DNA from: an uncultured Myxococcales bacterium
GTDB taxonomy: Bacteria; Myxococcota_A; Polyangia; Polyangiales; Polyangiaceae
Assembly (NCBI GenBank): GCA_937949945.1
Contig: CALFEQ010000081.1
Location: forward strand, 46,897-110,896
DNA: 64,000 nt
Reading direction: 5' to 3'
Positions 48,295 through 56,982 of this stretch are shown piece after piece; position 1 is the stretch's first letter, and each line of letters starts with the position of its first letter. A model generated the notes under the pieces. It saw only the letters and a program-made list of their open reading frames with translations, searched no databases and had not been told where the DNA came from. A program made the translations under genes and the position numbers.

Positions 48295-49047
48295 TCAGAC
48301 CTCGACCTTGCCGGTCCGCTCGGCGATGTCGGACTTCGGCGCGTCGGGCCGAGAGGCGCGTCGGCGCTCGTCGCGTTCGACGCGGCCGTCGCGGAGCGTG
48401 ACGACGCGCGGCATCCCCGCGGCGAGGGATGCGTTGTGGGTGACGATCACGATCGTCGTCTTGCGCTGCTCGTTCACGCTGAAGAAGAGCTGGTGGATCT
48501 GGTCGCTCGTGCGCGAGTCGAGGTTGCCCGTCGGCTCGTCGGCGAGCAGCAGCTTCGGGTCGAGCACGAGCGCACGCGCGAGCGCCACGCGCTGCTGCTC
48601 ACCGCCGGAGAGCTCGCCCGGACGGTGGAGCATTCGGTCCTTCAGGCCGACCTCCTCGAGGAGCGCGGCCGCGCGCGGTTCCATCTCGCGCCTCGACCGG
48701 CCCTGGATCAGGCCCGGCATGATCACGTTCTCGAGCGCGTTGAACTCCGGCAAGAGGTGGTGGAACTGGAAGACGAAGCCGATCGTCCGGTTCCGGAGCG
48801 CCGCGAGCTTGGCGCTCGACAGCTCGCTGAGCTCGGCATCGTCGATCCTGAGTGAGCCGGACGTGATGACGTCGAGCGTCCCGATGCAGTGGAGCAGCGT
48901 CGATTTGCCCGCGCCGGACTGCCCCACGATGCCGACCATCTCGCCCTCCTCGATGGTGAGGTCGATCCCACGCAGCACCTCGAGCGTGCGTCCCATGTGC
49001 TGGAACGATTTCTTCACGTTTCGGGCGACGACGAGGGGACGGGCCAT
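48295..49047 (-). CDS. lolD: ABC transporter ATP-binding protein, LolD-like
   Basis: 250 residues. It has Walker A GQSGAGKSTLL, the Q-loop in FVFQFHHLLPEFNALENV (typical LolD FQ..HLLPEF), signature LSGGEQQRVALARAL, Walker B LLLADEPTGNLD and the H-loop VIVTHN. LolD drives the LolCDE complex that extracts lipoproteins from the inner membrane. The FHHLLPEF stretch makes LolD more likely than MacB or FtsE, but lolC/lolE genes are not in this window, so the partner must be coded elsewhere. A GGAGG site precedes the ATG. The C-terminal 25 residues are Arg/Glu-rich. It is convergent with the kinase gene and divergent from the phosphatase. Confidence 0.85.
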   Translation of the reverse strand: MARPLVVARNVKKSFQHMGRTLEVLRGIDLTIEEGEMVGIVGQSGAGKSTLLHCIGTLDVITSGSLRIDDAELSELSSAKLAALRNRTIGFVFQFHHLLPEFNALENVIMPGLIQGRSRREMEPRAAALLEEVGLKDRMLHRPGELSGGEQQRVALARALVLDPKLLLADEPTGNLDSRTSDQIHQLFFSVNEQRKTTIVIVTHNASLAAGMPRVVTLRDGRVERDERRRASRPDAPKSDIAERTGKVEV

Positions 49048-49271
49048 GAGGGCGGCCTCCTCTTAGCACACAGAAGGGCTGGTCTGTTCCTGATTGGGCG
49101 AGACACCCCGACCGCCCCACCGTGGCTCGTTGGCCCGTGGCCGGGGCCGCCGAGAAGCGCACGGCTGCCGCCGCGGCCGAGCCCCGCCCGCGATCTCCCG
49201 AGAGTTTTCGTGTCCTCCCGCCGAGCCGGTCCGGACCTCGGGCCGGCCGAGCTCGTGCATCACCCGGATTC

Positions 49272-50147
49272 ATGGCTACCGCGGCGCTTCCGGCGCATTA
49301 CGTCAGCGTCGCTGCCGTGACGCATCCCGGTCTCGTCCGGGAGAAGAACGAGGACGCATTCGTCGTCGCCGACCTGACGCGCGGCCTGCGGCTCGTGGAC
49401 GACGCACACGCGCGGTTCGAGGTCGGGGAGCGCGGCGTCCTGCTCGCGGTCTCGGACGGGATGGGCGGCGCCTGGGCGGGTGACGTCGCGAGCGCCCTCG
49501 TCGTCGACACGGTCACGCGCGAGATCGCGGATGCACCTCCGGTCACGCCGCGGGACGCGTTCCTGTCGGCCGCGGTCCATGCGGCGCACGAGGCCGTACG
49601 CAAGCGCGGAGAGCGCGACCACGCGACGATGGGAGCGACGCTCACGGCCGTCCTCGTGCGCGGGGGACGTGCGTACGTCGCGGAGGTGGGCGACTCGAGG
49701 GCCTATCTCGTCCGCGGCGCGGAAATCGCTCAGCTCACGCACGATCAGAGCCTCGCGCAGCTCCTCGTCGACAGCGGCGTGCTCGATCCGAGAGACGCGC
49801 GCCACTCGCCGCTCCGGAGCGTCATCCTCCAGGCGATGGGGCACCAGCCGGACCTCGCGGTCGCGCTCGGGAGGTTCGAGCTCCGCGACCGCGACCGTCT
49901 CGTCTTGTGCTCCGACGGGCTCACGACGCACGTCACCGACGAGGAGATCCGAGACATCGTGCTCTCGTCGCGCCGGCCGGACAACGCCGCCCACGCGCTC
50001 GTCGCGCTCGCCAACGCGCGCGGCGGCACGGACAACATCACCGTCGTCGTCGCCGACCTGGGAGGCGCGCTCGCCCCGCCCGCGCCCGGCGAGAGACCCG
50101 AAGGCGCGGTCGAGGTGATCTCGACGTACGAGCCGAAGGTCGGCTGA
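49272..50147 (+). CDS. PP2C-family Ser/Thr protein phosphatase
   Basis: 291 residues from the ATG at 49272. PP2C phosphatases use two metal ions to remove phosphate from Ser/Thr proteins. The motifs VREKNEDAFVV, LLAVSDGMGGAWAGDVAS, VGDSRAYLVRGAEIAQLTHD, LCSDGLTTHVTDEEI and GTDNITVVVADLG supply the metal-binding Asp residues and the family pattern, in the correct order. It has the single-domain form seen in PrpC/Stp1-type enzymes. A kinase with a HEAT tail lies 1 kb upstream, so they may form a pair. There is no membrane segment. The gene ends 78 bp before the convergent membrane-protein gene. Confidence 0.94.
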   Translation: MATAALPAHYVSVAAVTHPGLVREKNEDAFVVADLTRGLRLVDDAHARFEVGERGVLLAVSDGMGGAWAGDVASALVVDTVTREIADAPPVTPRDAFLSAAVHAAHEAVRKRGERDHATMGATLTAVLVRGGRAYVAEVGDSRAYLVRGAEIAQLTHDQSLAQLLVDSGVLDPRDARHSPLRSVILQAMGHQPDLAVALGRFELRDRDRLVLCSDGLTTHVTDEEIRDIVLSSRRPDNAAHALVALANARGGTDNITVVVADLGGALAPPAPGERPEGAVEVISTYEPKVG

Positions 50148-50159
50148 CCGGGGGATCAC

Positions 50160-50239
50160 GGGAAGATCGGAAGAGCATCTTCCCTTCCGCCCTTCCAATC
50201 TTCCTGTGAAACCGCTCGGCCGCGTCACGTTCCGTGACG
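50160..50239. terminator. Two hairpins between the convergent phosphatase and membrane-protein genes
   Basis: GGGAAGAT (50160-50167) pairs perfectly with ATCTTCCC (50177-50184) round a 9-nt loop. CGTCACG (50223-50229) pairs with CGTGACG (50233-50239) round TTC; the second overlaps the end of the membrane-protein gene. Each may serve one transcript. Confidence 0.5.
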
Positions 50240-50875
50240 GAACATGCCGACCACGCGCGCGCCGACCGCTGCACCGCTGAGCAAGAGGCCGGCCCCGATG
50301 ATGAGCGACGTCACGAGCGTCATCGTGAGCGGCGCGATCTTCAGCACGCCCAGGATGCCGAGCACGATCGCGCCCAGGCCGACGAGCGTGTGGACTCCCG
50401 CGGCCGCGAGGACCGACTCACGCCCGGCTCCCGTTCGAGACGTCTCGGCGGCTTCGGCGGGCGCGCTCGCCGAGAAGAGGACTCCTGCGCCGAGGACGAT
50501 GGCCGCGACGGGGAGCAGCACGTTCGGATCGGTGCGTACGAGGCTGAGGATACCGAGCGCGATCGCGCCGAGGCCTGCGAGCGCCTCCGCGCCGACACCG
50601 CTCATCGCCCCTGCTCGCTCGTGACCTTCGGCACCGACGCTCGTGCTCGCGCCGATGGCCACTCCCTCGAAGAGGAGCGAAGCGCCCGCCGCGATGATCG
50701 CGATGGACGCGAACATCACCGGCAGCACCCCCGCGAGGCCGAGGATCGAGAGCACCACGGCCGTGATGCCGAGCAATGCCTCCACCGCAGAGCCACCGAC
50801 GGCGACGCCGCGACCGACGCGCTCTCGGCGAAGCTCTTCGTGGACCGGCGTCGGTTGGGACTCGATGTTCTGCAT
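50225..50875 (-). CDS. Membrane protein with duplicated hydrophobic units
   Basis: 216 residues; the ATG at 50875 follows GGAGGAGATC. Six membrane helices form three repeated pairs: VEALLGITAVVLSILGLAGVL with MFASIAIIAAGASLLFEGVA, then LAGLGAIALGILSLV with VLLPVAAIVLGAGVLFSA, then LVGLGAIVLGILGVLKIAP with LVTSLIIGAGLLLSGAAVG. Each pair shares a G..AI.LGIL pattern, as in DUF308/HdeD-like and related small membrane proteins, where an ancestral hairpin was triplicated. Function unknown; HdeD-type proteins act in acid or stress response in enterics, but the link here is weak. Confidence 0.68.
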   Translation of the reverse strand: MQNIESQPTPVHEELRRERVGRGVAVGGSAVEALLGITAVVLSILGLAGVLPVMFASIAIIAAGASLLFEGVAIGASTSVGAEGHERAGAMSGVGAEALAGLGAIALGILSLVRTDPNVLLPVAAIVLGAGVLFSASAPAEAAETSRTGAGRESVLAAAGVHTLVGLGAIVLGILGVLKIAPLTMTLVTSLIIGAGLLLSGAAVGARVVGMFRHGT

Positions 50876-50965
50876 GATCTCCTCCGCTTGGAAATTCGTG
50901 ACGCTCGTGCGTGCATCGAGCGTTCCGTGCGCGCCTCGGATCCCCGCCGAGCTTCGGTCTTTCGC

Positions 50966-51547
50966 CTATTCGCGCACGTCGCGAGCGTCGTCTCGAGCAG
51001 GGAGCTCGGGGCTCGGGAGCGCGTCGGGGCTGGTGATGACGATGTCGACGCGCCGGTCGAGCTGCCACCGGTCGGCGTTCGGGTGAGCGAGCTCTTCGCC
51101 GCGTGAAACGACGCGGATCCGATGCTCCGGGACGCCTTGCTCGACGAGGCGCAGGCGGACCGCTTCCGCGCGGTACAGCCCGAGCTGCTCGTTGTACTCC
51201 GCCGAGCCTCGCGGGTCGGTCCGTCCGATGACGACGACCTCGGCCTCGCTCAGCGGCCCTGCGGTGAGGCAGCTCGCGACTGCGCTCACGATGCGCTCGC
51301 CACGCTCGCGGAGCTGCGCCGAGTCGAAGTCGAACATCGGCTGCGCCTCGGGCTCCGTGGGGATGCTGCAGGCGTCTTCGATCCGTATGACGGACGCGAG
51401 CTGCTGCTCTGCGCCGGTCGTTCGAACGGACGCCGCCGGAGGTCGGCGTTCGCCTCCGCAGCCGATGGCGAAGCTCGCGAGCAGCGCACCGATCGCGAGC
51501 AGGGCGGAGGGCGGGCGAAGAAGGTCGGGTAGACGAGCTCGGTCCAT
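50966..51547 (-). CDS. OmpA-family lipoprotein
   Basis: 193 residues with lipobox SFAIGC (Cys30). The OmpA/MotB-like domain covers about residues 65-175: MFDFDSAQLRERGERIVSAV, then VVVIGRTDPRGSAEYNEQLG (the GxTDPRG peptidoglycan-binding loop) and LRLVEQGVPEHRIRVVSRGE, closing with DRRVDIVI. It anchors the outer membrane to meso-diaminopimelate-type peptidoglycan as Pal does. The lipoprotein form makes it Pal-like, but no tol genes are nearby, so it may be a paralogue. Two Cys in the N-terminal region are not explained. It stands between the membrane-protein gene and the respiratory operon on the same strand. Confidence 0.87.
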   Translation of the reverse strand: MDRARLPDLLRPPSALLAIGALLASFAIGCGGERRPPAASVRTTGAEQQLASVIRIEDACSIPTEPEAQPMFDFDSAQLRERGERIVSAVASCLTAGPLSEAEVVVIGRTDPRGSAEYNEQLGLYRAEAVRLRLVEQGVPEHRIRVVSRGEELAHPNADRWQLDRRVDIVITSPDALPSPELPARDDARDVRE

Positions 51548-51638
51548 GGAAGCGCTCCGTTCGTTCGCGCGTGGGGACGACGCGGCGCTTCTGCATCGCG
51601 TGTTCCCCGCACGAGCGAAGCGAGGCGCTCGGACCGGG

Positions 51639-51956
51639 TCAGGACTGGGGCGCGGGCGCGCGGTACGGCAATAGCGGCGGCGTGTCGCGAGTCACGAGAT
51701 CGGCCGCCATGAGCGCGATCAGGATGGCGAGCATCGCCGCCGCCGAGAGGAGCGCGAGCTTCATCGGGAAGGGCTCGTAGGCGAGCTCCATGAAGAAGGC
51801 GACGACGAGCACCGCTTTGACGGCCGCGATGACGAGCGCCACCACGAGCGCGGCGTCCCCGAGGTCGACGAACGACAGCCCGAAGCTCGCGAGCCACAGC
51901 GCGATCAGAGCGACGCCGGTCCAGGTGACGGATCGGGGAAAGGCGACGGAGCTCAT
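51639..51956 (-). CDS. coxD: Cytochrome c oxidase subunit IV-type protein
   Basis: 105 residues from the ATG at 51956, overlapping the coxC stop by ATGA. Three membrane segments: WTGVALIALWLASFGLSFV, ALVVALVIAAVKAVLVVAFF with a MELAYEPFPMKLAL loop, and LLSAAAMLAILIALMAADLV. The size, the K-V-x5-F-x-ME pattern in helix II and the position after subunit III are those of prokaryotic cytochrome oxidase subunit IV (CtaF/CoxD). It is probably a structural subunit of the oxidase. It is the last gene of the operon. Confidence 0.85.
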   Translation of the reverse strand: MSSVAFPRSVTWTGVALIALWLASFGLSFVDLGDAALVVALVIAAVKAVLVVAFFMELAYEPFPMKLALLSAAAMLAILIALMAADLVTRDTPPLLPYRAPAPQS

Positions 51957-52621
51957 GCGAGGTAGAACAGCGGCCATAGGAAGATCCAGATGACGTCGAC
52001 GAGGTGCCAGTAGATCGCGCCGATGTCGAGGCGATGCGAGTTCACGTGCGTGAGCTTCCCTCGGACGATGCCGGCGAGGAGGAAGGCCAGCACGCCGATG
52101 CCGATGGTGACGTGAATCGCATGGAGGCCCGTCATCCCGTAGTAGAGCGTCCAGAACTCCGGGAAGCCCGGTCCTCGGTGCTCTTGGAAGAAGCTGCCGA
52201 CGCCGCCGGGGAAGATGCCCTCCGCGAAGTGCCGGCTGTACTCGATGGACTTGATGCCGAGGAAGGCGAACCCGAGCGCCATCGTCGCCGTGACGAGCCA
52301 AGCCGCGAGCTTGCTCCTGCCGCCTCGCAGCGCGTGGACCGCGGCGGCGACGAAGATGCTGCTGACGAGGAGCACCCCGGTGTTGAGGCTCCCGAGGAGC
52401 TTGGCGTTGTGGTGGATGCTGTACCGGAACGCCTCCGGGAAGACGACCTGGTAGCTCGCGAAGAGGGCGAACGCCCCGCCGAAGAGGAGCACCTCGGTCG
52501 CGAGGAAGATCCACATGCCGAGGCGCGACGCGTGCGCCTGCTTCTCGAGGTCCTCGAAGTGCTCGAGGTGCGGCGCCTCGTGGCCGATCGCGGCGGGCTC
52601 GTGATGGGTCGCGGTGGTCAT
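51953..52621 (-). CDS. coxC: Cytochrome c oxidase subunit III
   Basis: 222 residues from the ATG at 52621. Five membrane segments (normal for caa3-type subunit III): MWIFLATEVLLFGGAFALFA, LNTGVLLVSSIFVAAAVHAL, AAWLVTATMALGFAFLGIKS, MTGLHAIHVTIGIGVLAFLL, and IYWHLVDVIWIFLWPLFYL. The motifs EYSRHF, GLHAIHV and YWHLVDVIWIFLW are the conserved family residues, where the last is the typical end of the subunit. The subunit stabilises the oxidase and proton uptake. Overlaps coxA and coxD by 4 nt. Confidence 0.93.
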   Translation of the reverse strand: MTTATHHEPAAIGHEAPHLEHFEDLEKQAHASRLGMWIFLATEVLLFGGAFALFASYQVVFPEAFRYSIHHNAKLLGSLNTGVLLVSSIFVAAAVHALRGGRSKLAAWLVTATMALGFAFLGIKSIEYSRHFAEGIFPGGVGSFFQEHRGPGFPEFWTLYYGMTGLHAIHVTIGIGVLAFLLAGIVRGKLTHVNSHRLDIGAIYWHLVDVIWIFLWPLFYLA

Positions 52622-54306
52622 GCGACGTCCTGCGGGAGCGGGGGGAGAGGCCTCGGATCGTCGTACTTTCCGAGGAGCGGCTGGGTGTAGTCGTACGTGC
52701 CGACGTCGAAGTTCGGCTCGCGGTGGAAGTTGTGCTTCGGCGGTGGCGAGTCCGTGCGCCACTCGAAGGAGCGCGATCCCCACGGGTTCGGACCGACGGG
52801 GTGTCCCCACTTGAGCGCGTACAAGAGGACGATGGCTGCGATGATCAGGCCGGCCGCGAGGATCCAGGAGCCGCTGGTCGACACGAGGTGCAGCACCTGG
52901 AACTGGGGCGGGTAGTTGAAGTAGCGCCGCGGCATCCCCGCGTTGCCGAGGAGGAACTGCGGGAAGAACGTCGCGAAGAAGCCGGCGAAGACGAGCGCCG
53001 CGGAGAGGAGCCCGAGCCGCTCCGAGTACATCTTCCCGGTCATCTTCGGGAACCAGTAGTGGAGCGCCGCGAGGAACCCCGTGAGGGCGCCGCCCACCAT
53101 GATGAAGTGGAAGTGCGCCACGACGAAGTACGTGTCGTGCCAGTGCACGTCGAGGCTCGTCGCCGCGACCGCCACGCCGGTCATCCCTCCGAAGACGAAG
53201 AGGAAGAGGAACGCGAACACGTAGAGGAGCGGTGTCTTCAGCGAGACCGCGCCTCCCTTCAGCGTCCACGTCCAGTTGAAGACCTTGATGGCCGAGAAGA
53301 TCGCGACCAGCATCGACAGGATGCCGAATGCGCCCGCGTCGAACTTGCTCATGCCGGACACGAACATGTGGTGTCCCCACGTGAGGAAGCCGACGAACGC
53401 GATGCCGAGCGACGAGTAGGCGATCGCCTTGTACGAAAATGGGTTCTTCCGCGAGAACGTGGTCACGACCTCGCTGACCACGCCCATCGACGGGAGGATC
53501 ATGATGTAGACGGCGGGGTGCGAGTAGAACCAGAACAGGTGCTGGAAGAGGACCGGATCGCCGCCGGTCGCGGGGTTGAAGAAGCCCCAGCCGAGGCCGT
53601 TGTCGAGCATGACGAGGAGGAGGACCATCCCCAGCACCGGCGTCGCGAGCACCTGGATGATGCTCGTCCCGTAGAGGGCCCACACGAGCAGCGGCATCTG
53701 GAGCCACCGGAGGCCGCTCTTCCGCATCGTGTGCGTCGTCACGATGAAGTTGACGCCCGTGATGATCGTCGAAAATCCGATGATGAAGACGCCGAACAGC
53801 GCCGTCGGGACCGCCGTGTTGCTGTACGAGCTGTACGGCGGGTAGAAGGTCCAGCCGGTGTCGATGCCGCTCGAGATCGTCGAGACGAGCACGATGATCG
53901 ACCCGGCCATGAAGATGTACCAGGACGCGAGGTTGAGCCTCGGGAACGCGACGTCCTTGGCTCCGAGCATGATCGGCAGGACGAAGTTCCCGAACACCGC
54001 CGGGATCGACGGGATGAGGAACAACCAGACCATGACCACGCCGTGCAGCGTGAACATGCGGTTGTAGGTCATCGCGTCCATGAGCGTCGGGTTCGGCGTG
54101 AGGTGCTCGAGCCGGATCGCCAGCGCGAAGACGCCGCCGAGCGCGAAGAACACGACGATGCTCACGAGATAGAGGATCCCGATGCGCTTGTGATCGGTCG
54201 TGAGCAGCCACGACCGGAGCGTCGTCTCGACGTTCAGGTACGTCGGCTGTGCCGCCTTCGGCAGCGCATCGCGCGGCGAGGGAACGGTCGGTGCGAGCGT
54301 GGTCAC
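52618..54306 (-). CDS. coxA: Cytochrome c oxidase subunit I, A2-type
   Basis: 562 residues, GTG start at 54306 in a GTGA overlap. It contains the low-spin haem and binuclear-centre residues: TLHGVVMVWLFLIP, FWFYSHPAVYIMILP, GFLTWGHHMFVSGM, HDTYFVVAHFHFIMVGGA. It has 12 predicted membrane helices. The key detail is the helix VI sequence YSHPAVY: A1-type enzymes have a Glu before the binuclear-centre His-Pro (HPEVY), while A2-type enzymes of the caa3/Rhodothermus class use the Tyr-Ser pair. So this is an A2-type haem-copper oxygen reductase, which reduces O2 to water and pumps protons. It is at the end of an ACIII operon. Confidence 0.94.
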   Translation of the reverse strand: MTTLAPTVPSPRDALPKAAQPTYLNVETTLRSWLLTTDHKRIGILYLVSIVVFFALGGVFALAIRLEHLTPNPTLMDAMTYNRMFTLHGVVMVWLFLIPSIPAVFGNFVLPIMLGAKDVAFPRLNLASWYIFMAGSIIVLVSTISSGIDTGWTFYPPYSSYSNTAVPTALFGVFIIGFSTIITGVNFIVTTHTMRKSGLRWLQMPLLVWALYGTSIIQVLATPVLGMVLLLVMLDNGLGWGFFNPATGGDPVLFQHLFWFYSHPAVYIMILPSMGVVSEVVTTFSRKNPFSYKAIAYSSLGIAFVGFLTWGHHMFVSGMSKFDAGAFGILSMLVAIFSAIKVFNWTWTLKGGAVSLKTPLLYVFAFLFLFVFGGMTGVAVAATSLDVHWHDTYFVVAHFHFIMVGGALTGFLAALHYWFPKMTGKMYSERLGLLSAALVFAGFFATFFPQFLLGNAGMPRRYFNYPPQFQVLHLVSTSGSWILAAGLIIAAIVLLYALKWGHPVGPNPWGSRSFEWRTDSPPPKHNFHREPNFDVGTYDYTQPLLGKYDDPRPLPPLPQDVA

Positions 54307-55358
54307 GGTGAGGTCCCTCCGTCGAGGACGGCTTCGATCTCGAGCTTCGGCAAGGAGACTCCCGACGGCGGCTGACCGTCACGGAGGGAGCGAATGAGCT
54401 CCACGATGGCCGCCGCCTCCGCGGGCTGGAGCACGCCCTGGTAGACGGGCATCACGTCGCGATAGCCGGCGACCAGATCGACGTTCGGCTCCATCATCGA
54501 GCGCGTGAGGTACGCCTCGTCCGCGACGACGCGGCGTCCGTCGGCGAGCTCGCGCGTCGATCCGAAGAGGCGGCTCCACGTCGGCCCGATGTGCGGCTGG
54601 CCGTCGAGCGTATGGCAGGCGAGGCACTGCCGGCGCTCGGCCACCGCGCGGCCGATCTCGGCGAGGTCGGCGCCTCCGCACGATCCCGGCCCGGTGCCGC
54701 AGTCCGCCTCGAGAATCACGTCGGAGCCGGCGCTCTTCCACTGCTCGTACTCGGCCGCGGTGAGCACCCGGACCTGACCGCGCATGAGCGAGTGGCTCAC
54801 GCCGCAGTACTCCGCGCACCAGATCGGGTAGACACCCGGCTTCGTCGCCTGGAACCACAGCGTGACGTATCGGCCCGGGAGGACGTCGTGCTTCACGCGG
54901 AACTCCGGGACGAAGAAGCTGTGGATGACGTCGCGCGACGTCATGACGAGCTTGACCGGACGTCCGACGGGGACGGTGAGCGTGTCGTTCGACGAGCGCC
55001 CGTCGGCGTACGCGAACTTCCACATCCACTGCTTCGCGTCGACGTACACGACCTCCGCATCCGGCGGAGGCTCCATGATTTCGATGTACTGCCGATAGCC
55101 GATGAGCCACCACGTCACGAACAGGACGAGGATCCCGCCGATGATCCCGCCCTCGCGGAACGCGCTCGCGGAGAGGCGCTTCGTGAGCTGATCGTCCCGC
55201 TTGCGGTGGTAGTGGATCGTGAACCACGCCGCCGCGACGAAGACGAGCGTGGACATGATCATCGTGACGGTGATCACGAAGATGTGCAGGCCGTCGACCC
55301 GATCGGCGAACGTGGACGCTCCGGCCGGGAGCGCGAGGATCGTGCGCATGAACTCCAT
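54303..55358 (-). CDS. coxB: Cytochrome c oxidase subunit II with fused cytochrome c
   Basis: 351 residues from the ATG at 55358 (second ATG four codons on). Two membrane helices (IFVITVTMIMSTLVFVAAAW, GIIGGILVLFVTWWLIGY) hold a cupredoxin domain with the CuA site: PGVYPIWCAEYCGVSHSLMR supplies the two Cys, His and Met, and the second His is in DVIHSFFVPEF. A C-terminal class I cytochrome c domain has CLACH near residue 235 (ERRQCLACHTLDGQPHIGP) and a probable axial Met in RDVMPVYQGVLQ. The fused cytochrome defines the caa3 class, where it receives electrons from the bc1 or ACIII complex. Confidence 0.94.
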   Translation of the reverse strand: MEFMRTILALPAGASTFADRVDGLHIFVITVTMIMSTLVFVAAAWFTIHYHRKRDDQLTKRLSASAFREGGIIGGILVLFVTWWLIGYRQYIEIMEPPPDAEVVYVDAKQWMWKFAYADGRSSNDTLTVPVGRPVKLVMTSRDVIHSFFVPEFRVKHDVLPGRYVTLWFQATKPGVYPIWCAEYCGVSHSLMRGQVRVLTAAEYEQWKSAGSDVILEADCGTGPGSCGGADLAEIGRAVAERRQCLACHTLDGQPHIGPTWSRLFGSTRELADGRRVVADEAYLTRSMMEPNVDLVAGYRDVMPVYQGVLQPAEAAAIVELIRSLRDGQPPSGVSLPKLEIEAVLDGGTSP

Positions 55359-55804
55359 CAGCGACCCTCCTTCTGCGGCGGCGGAGGCGTCGTGACGACG
55401 CCCGTCGTCGTCGGCGCCGCCGGCGAAATCCCCCGATCGGGCGGCGGCGGCCGTTCGACGTAGAGGTTCATCGCGTCGTCGATCGGGATCGTCGCCACGC
55501 CCGCGTCGCGGTCCGCCCAGCCGAATCCACGGAGGGCGGCGGCCTGCTCCTCTTGCATCACCTGGCCCCGACGCGTGTCGAGGATGAGCGACTGCTCGAG
55601 CGTCCCGATCGTGGCGGGCGCGGGGCGCGGCGGAGCGGGCGGCTCGACGGGGACGGCGCGCCATTTCTCGAGCAGCGCCCACGACACGACGACCGCGACC
55701 ACCATGACGATGATCGAGACCACGGTCACTGCGGTGATCTTGCGTCGATCGACGACGTCCGGGGCCTGACGGACCACGAACTCGTCGTGCTCCGTCGTGC
55801 TCAT
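55358..55804 (-). CDS. Single-pass membrane protein in the ACIII-oxidase operon (ActG candidate)
   Basis: 148 residues from the ATG at 55804, overlapping its neighbours by 1 and 4 nt. One membrane segment (TAVTVVSIIVMVVAVVVSWAL) near residues 24-46 is followed by a Pro/Ala-rich, Gln/Glu-rich periplasmic-facing tail with the patterns SLILDTRRGQVMQEEQAAAL and GVATIPIDDAMNLYVERPPPP. I know no family. In other ACIII operons a small single-TM subunit, ActG, lies at this place next to actF; the one here is the only candidate. The tail IPIDDAMNLYVER resembles a cytochrome-complex interacting segment, but this is inference. If translated, it is an assembly or structural subunit. Confidence 0.6.
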   Translation of the reverse strand: MSTTEHDEFVVRQAPDVVDRRKITAVTVVSIIVMVVAVVVSWALLEKWRAVPVEPPAPPRPAPATIGTLEQSLILDTRRGQVMQEEQAAALRGFGWADRDAGVATIPIDDAMNLYVERPPPPDRGISPAAPTTTGVVTTPPPPQKEGR

Positions 55805-56982
55805 GGCGACCGGTACCTCAGCGCGTCTTGGAGTGCGGGATCGACCAGGAACTCGGTGCGGCGCTCGGGGACCCTGCCTCGCGTGTACGCGAGGTGCGCG
55901 CCGTACGCCCACGTGAGCGAGAAGACCGCGACGAACGGGAGGAGATCGAGGGGCGAGAACCGCACGCCGATGGAGGGCAGCGCGATCCACGCGAAGTCGA
56001 CCGCGGTCATGAGGACGAGCCACACGCCCACCGCCGCGAGAGGGCGCGGCGAGCGCTTCAGCGGGCGCGAGAGCAGGAGGAAGAAGGGGATGACGAACTT
56101 GCCGAGGAACAGGACCCAGTTGGCGACGTTCCACGAGCCGATCGAGCGCGCCCAGTAGAACCCCACCTCGTGCGGGAGGTTCGCGATCCAGACGAGCATC
56201 AGCTGGAAGAAGCCGATGTACGTCCAGAGGATGACGGCCATGAGCATCAGCCGGCCGATCGCGCCGAAGTGGTCGGGGCCGATGCCGGCGGGGAGCAGCC
56301 CGGTGCGGACGCCGAGGTGCGAAGCGATCGCGACGACCGACAGCGCGGAGCCGAGGCCCGACGTGAAGACGTAGAGCCCGAAGATGCTCGACGACCAGCC
56401 GGGCTGGAGCGACATCAGCCAGTCGAACGACGCGAACGTCAGCGTGAACGCGACGACGAGGAGTCCGACGGCGCTGATCTGCCGCTCGCGCCGGACGACC
56501 TCGGGCGACGGATCGGCGAGGTGCATCGCGTCGGCCTTGCGGAGGTACGCCGTGAGCAACGTCCACGCGCCGAGGTAGAGGAACGATCGCGCGAGGAAGA
56601 AGCCGGGGTTGTTCCAGGCGCGCTGGTGGTGGAGCGTCTCGCGGAGGTGCTCGTCGAGCTCCGCCGGCACCGGCGAATGCCACGGGTACGCGAGCGCGAG
56701 GGTCGCGGCGATCGGGAGGAACAGGAGGATGAAGATCGGCGTCGTGCCGGCGACCGAGATGAGCACGCGTCGGAGCGCCCGCCACCAGAGCGCGCCGGTG
56801 ACGTGGAAGACCATCAAGAGGACCAGCGCGCCGAGGACGGTCGCGACGCCGAAGCCGTACGCCGCGACGTAGGCGACGGCGACGCGCTTCGGCTCGAAGA
56901 GCCCGTACACGACCGTCAGCGCGGCCGCGACGAGCCCGATCACGAGCGGGGTGACGATGCCTCTCTTCGTGTCCCGTGTCAT
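55801..56982 (-). CDS. actF: Alternative complex III subunit ActF (quinol-binding membrane subunit)
   Basis: 393 residues from the ATG at 56982. ActF resembles the NrfD-like ActC, with about ten membrane helices: LVIGLVAAALTVVYGLFEPK, VLGALVLLMVFHVTGALWWR, PIFILLFLPIAATLALAYPW, VVAFTLTFASFDWLMSLQPG and WTYIGFFQLMLVWIANLPHE among them. The SFDWLMSLQPGWSSSIFGLY and ANLPHE runs are typical of the ACIII/NrfD-like family. In ACIII, ActC and ActF form the membrane dimer for quinol oxidation and possibly proton translocation. It overlaps the adjacent genes by 4 nt. Confidence 0.9.
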   Translation of the reverse strand: MTRDTKRGIVTPLVIGLVAAALTVVYGLFEPKRVAVAYVAAYGFGVATVLGALVLLMVFHVTGALWWRALRRVLISVAGTTPIFILLFLPIAATLALAYPWHSPVPAELDEHLRETLHHQRAWNNPGFFLARSFLYLGAWTLLTAYLRKADAMHLADPSPEVVRRERQISAVGLLVVAFTLTFASFDWLMSLQPGWSSSIFGLYVFTSGLGSALSVVAIASHLGVRTGLLPAGIGPDHFGAIGRLMLMAVILWTYIGFFQLMLVWIANLPHEVGFYWARSIGSWNVANWVLFLGKFVIPFFLLLSRPLKRSPRPLAAVGVWLVLMTAVDFAWIALPSIGVRFSPLDLLPFVAVFSLTWAYGAHLAYTRGRVPERRTEFLVDPALQDALRYRSP

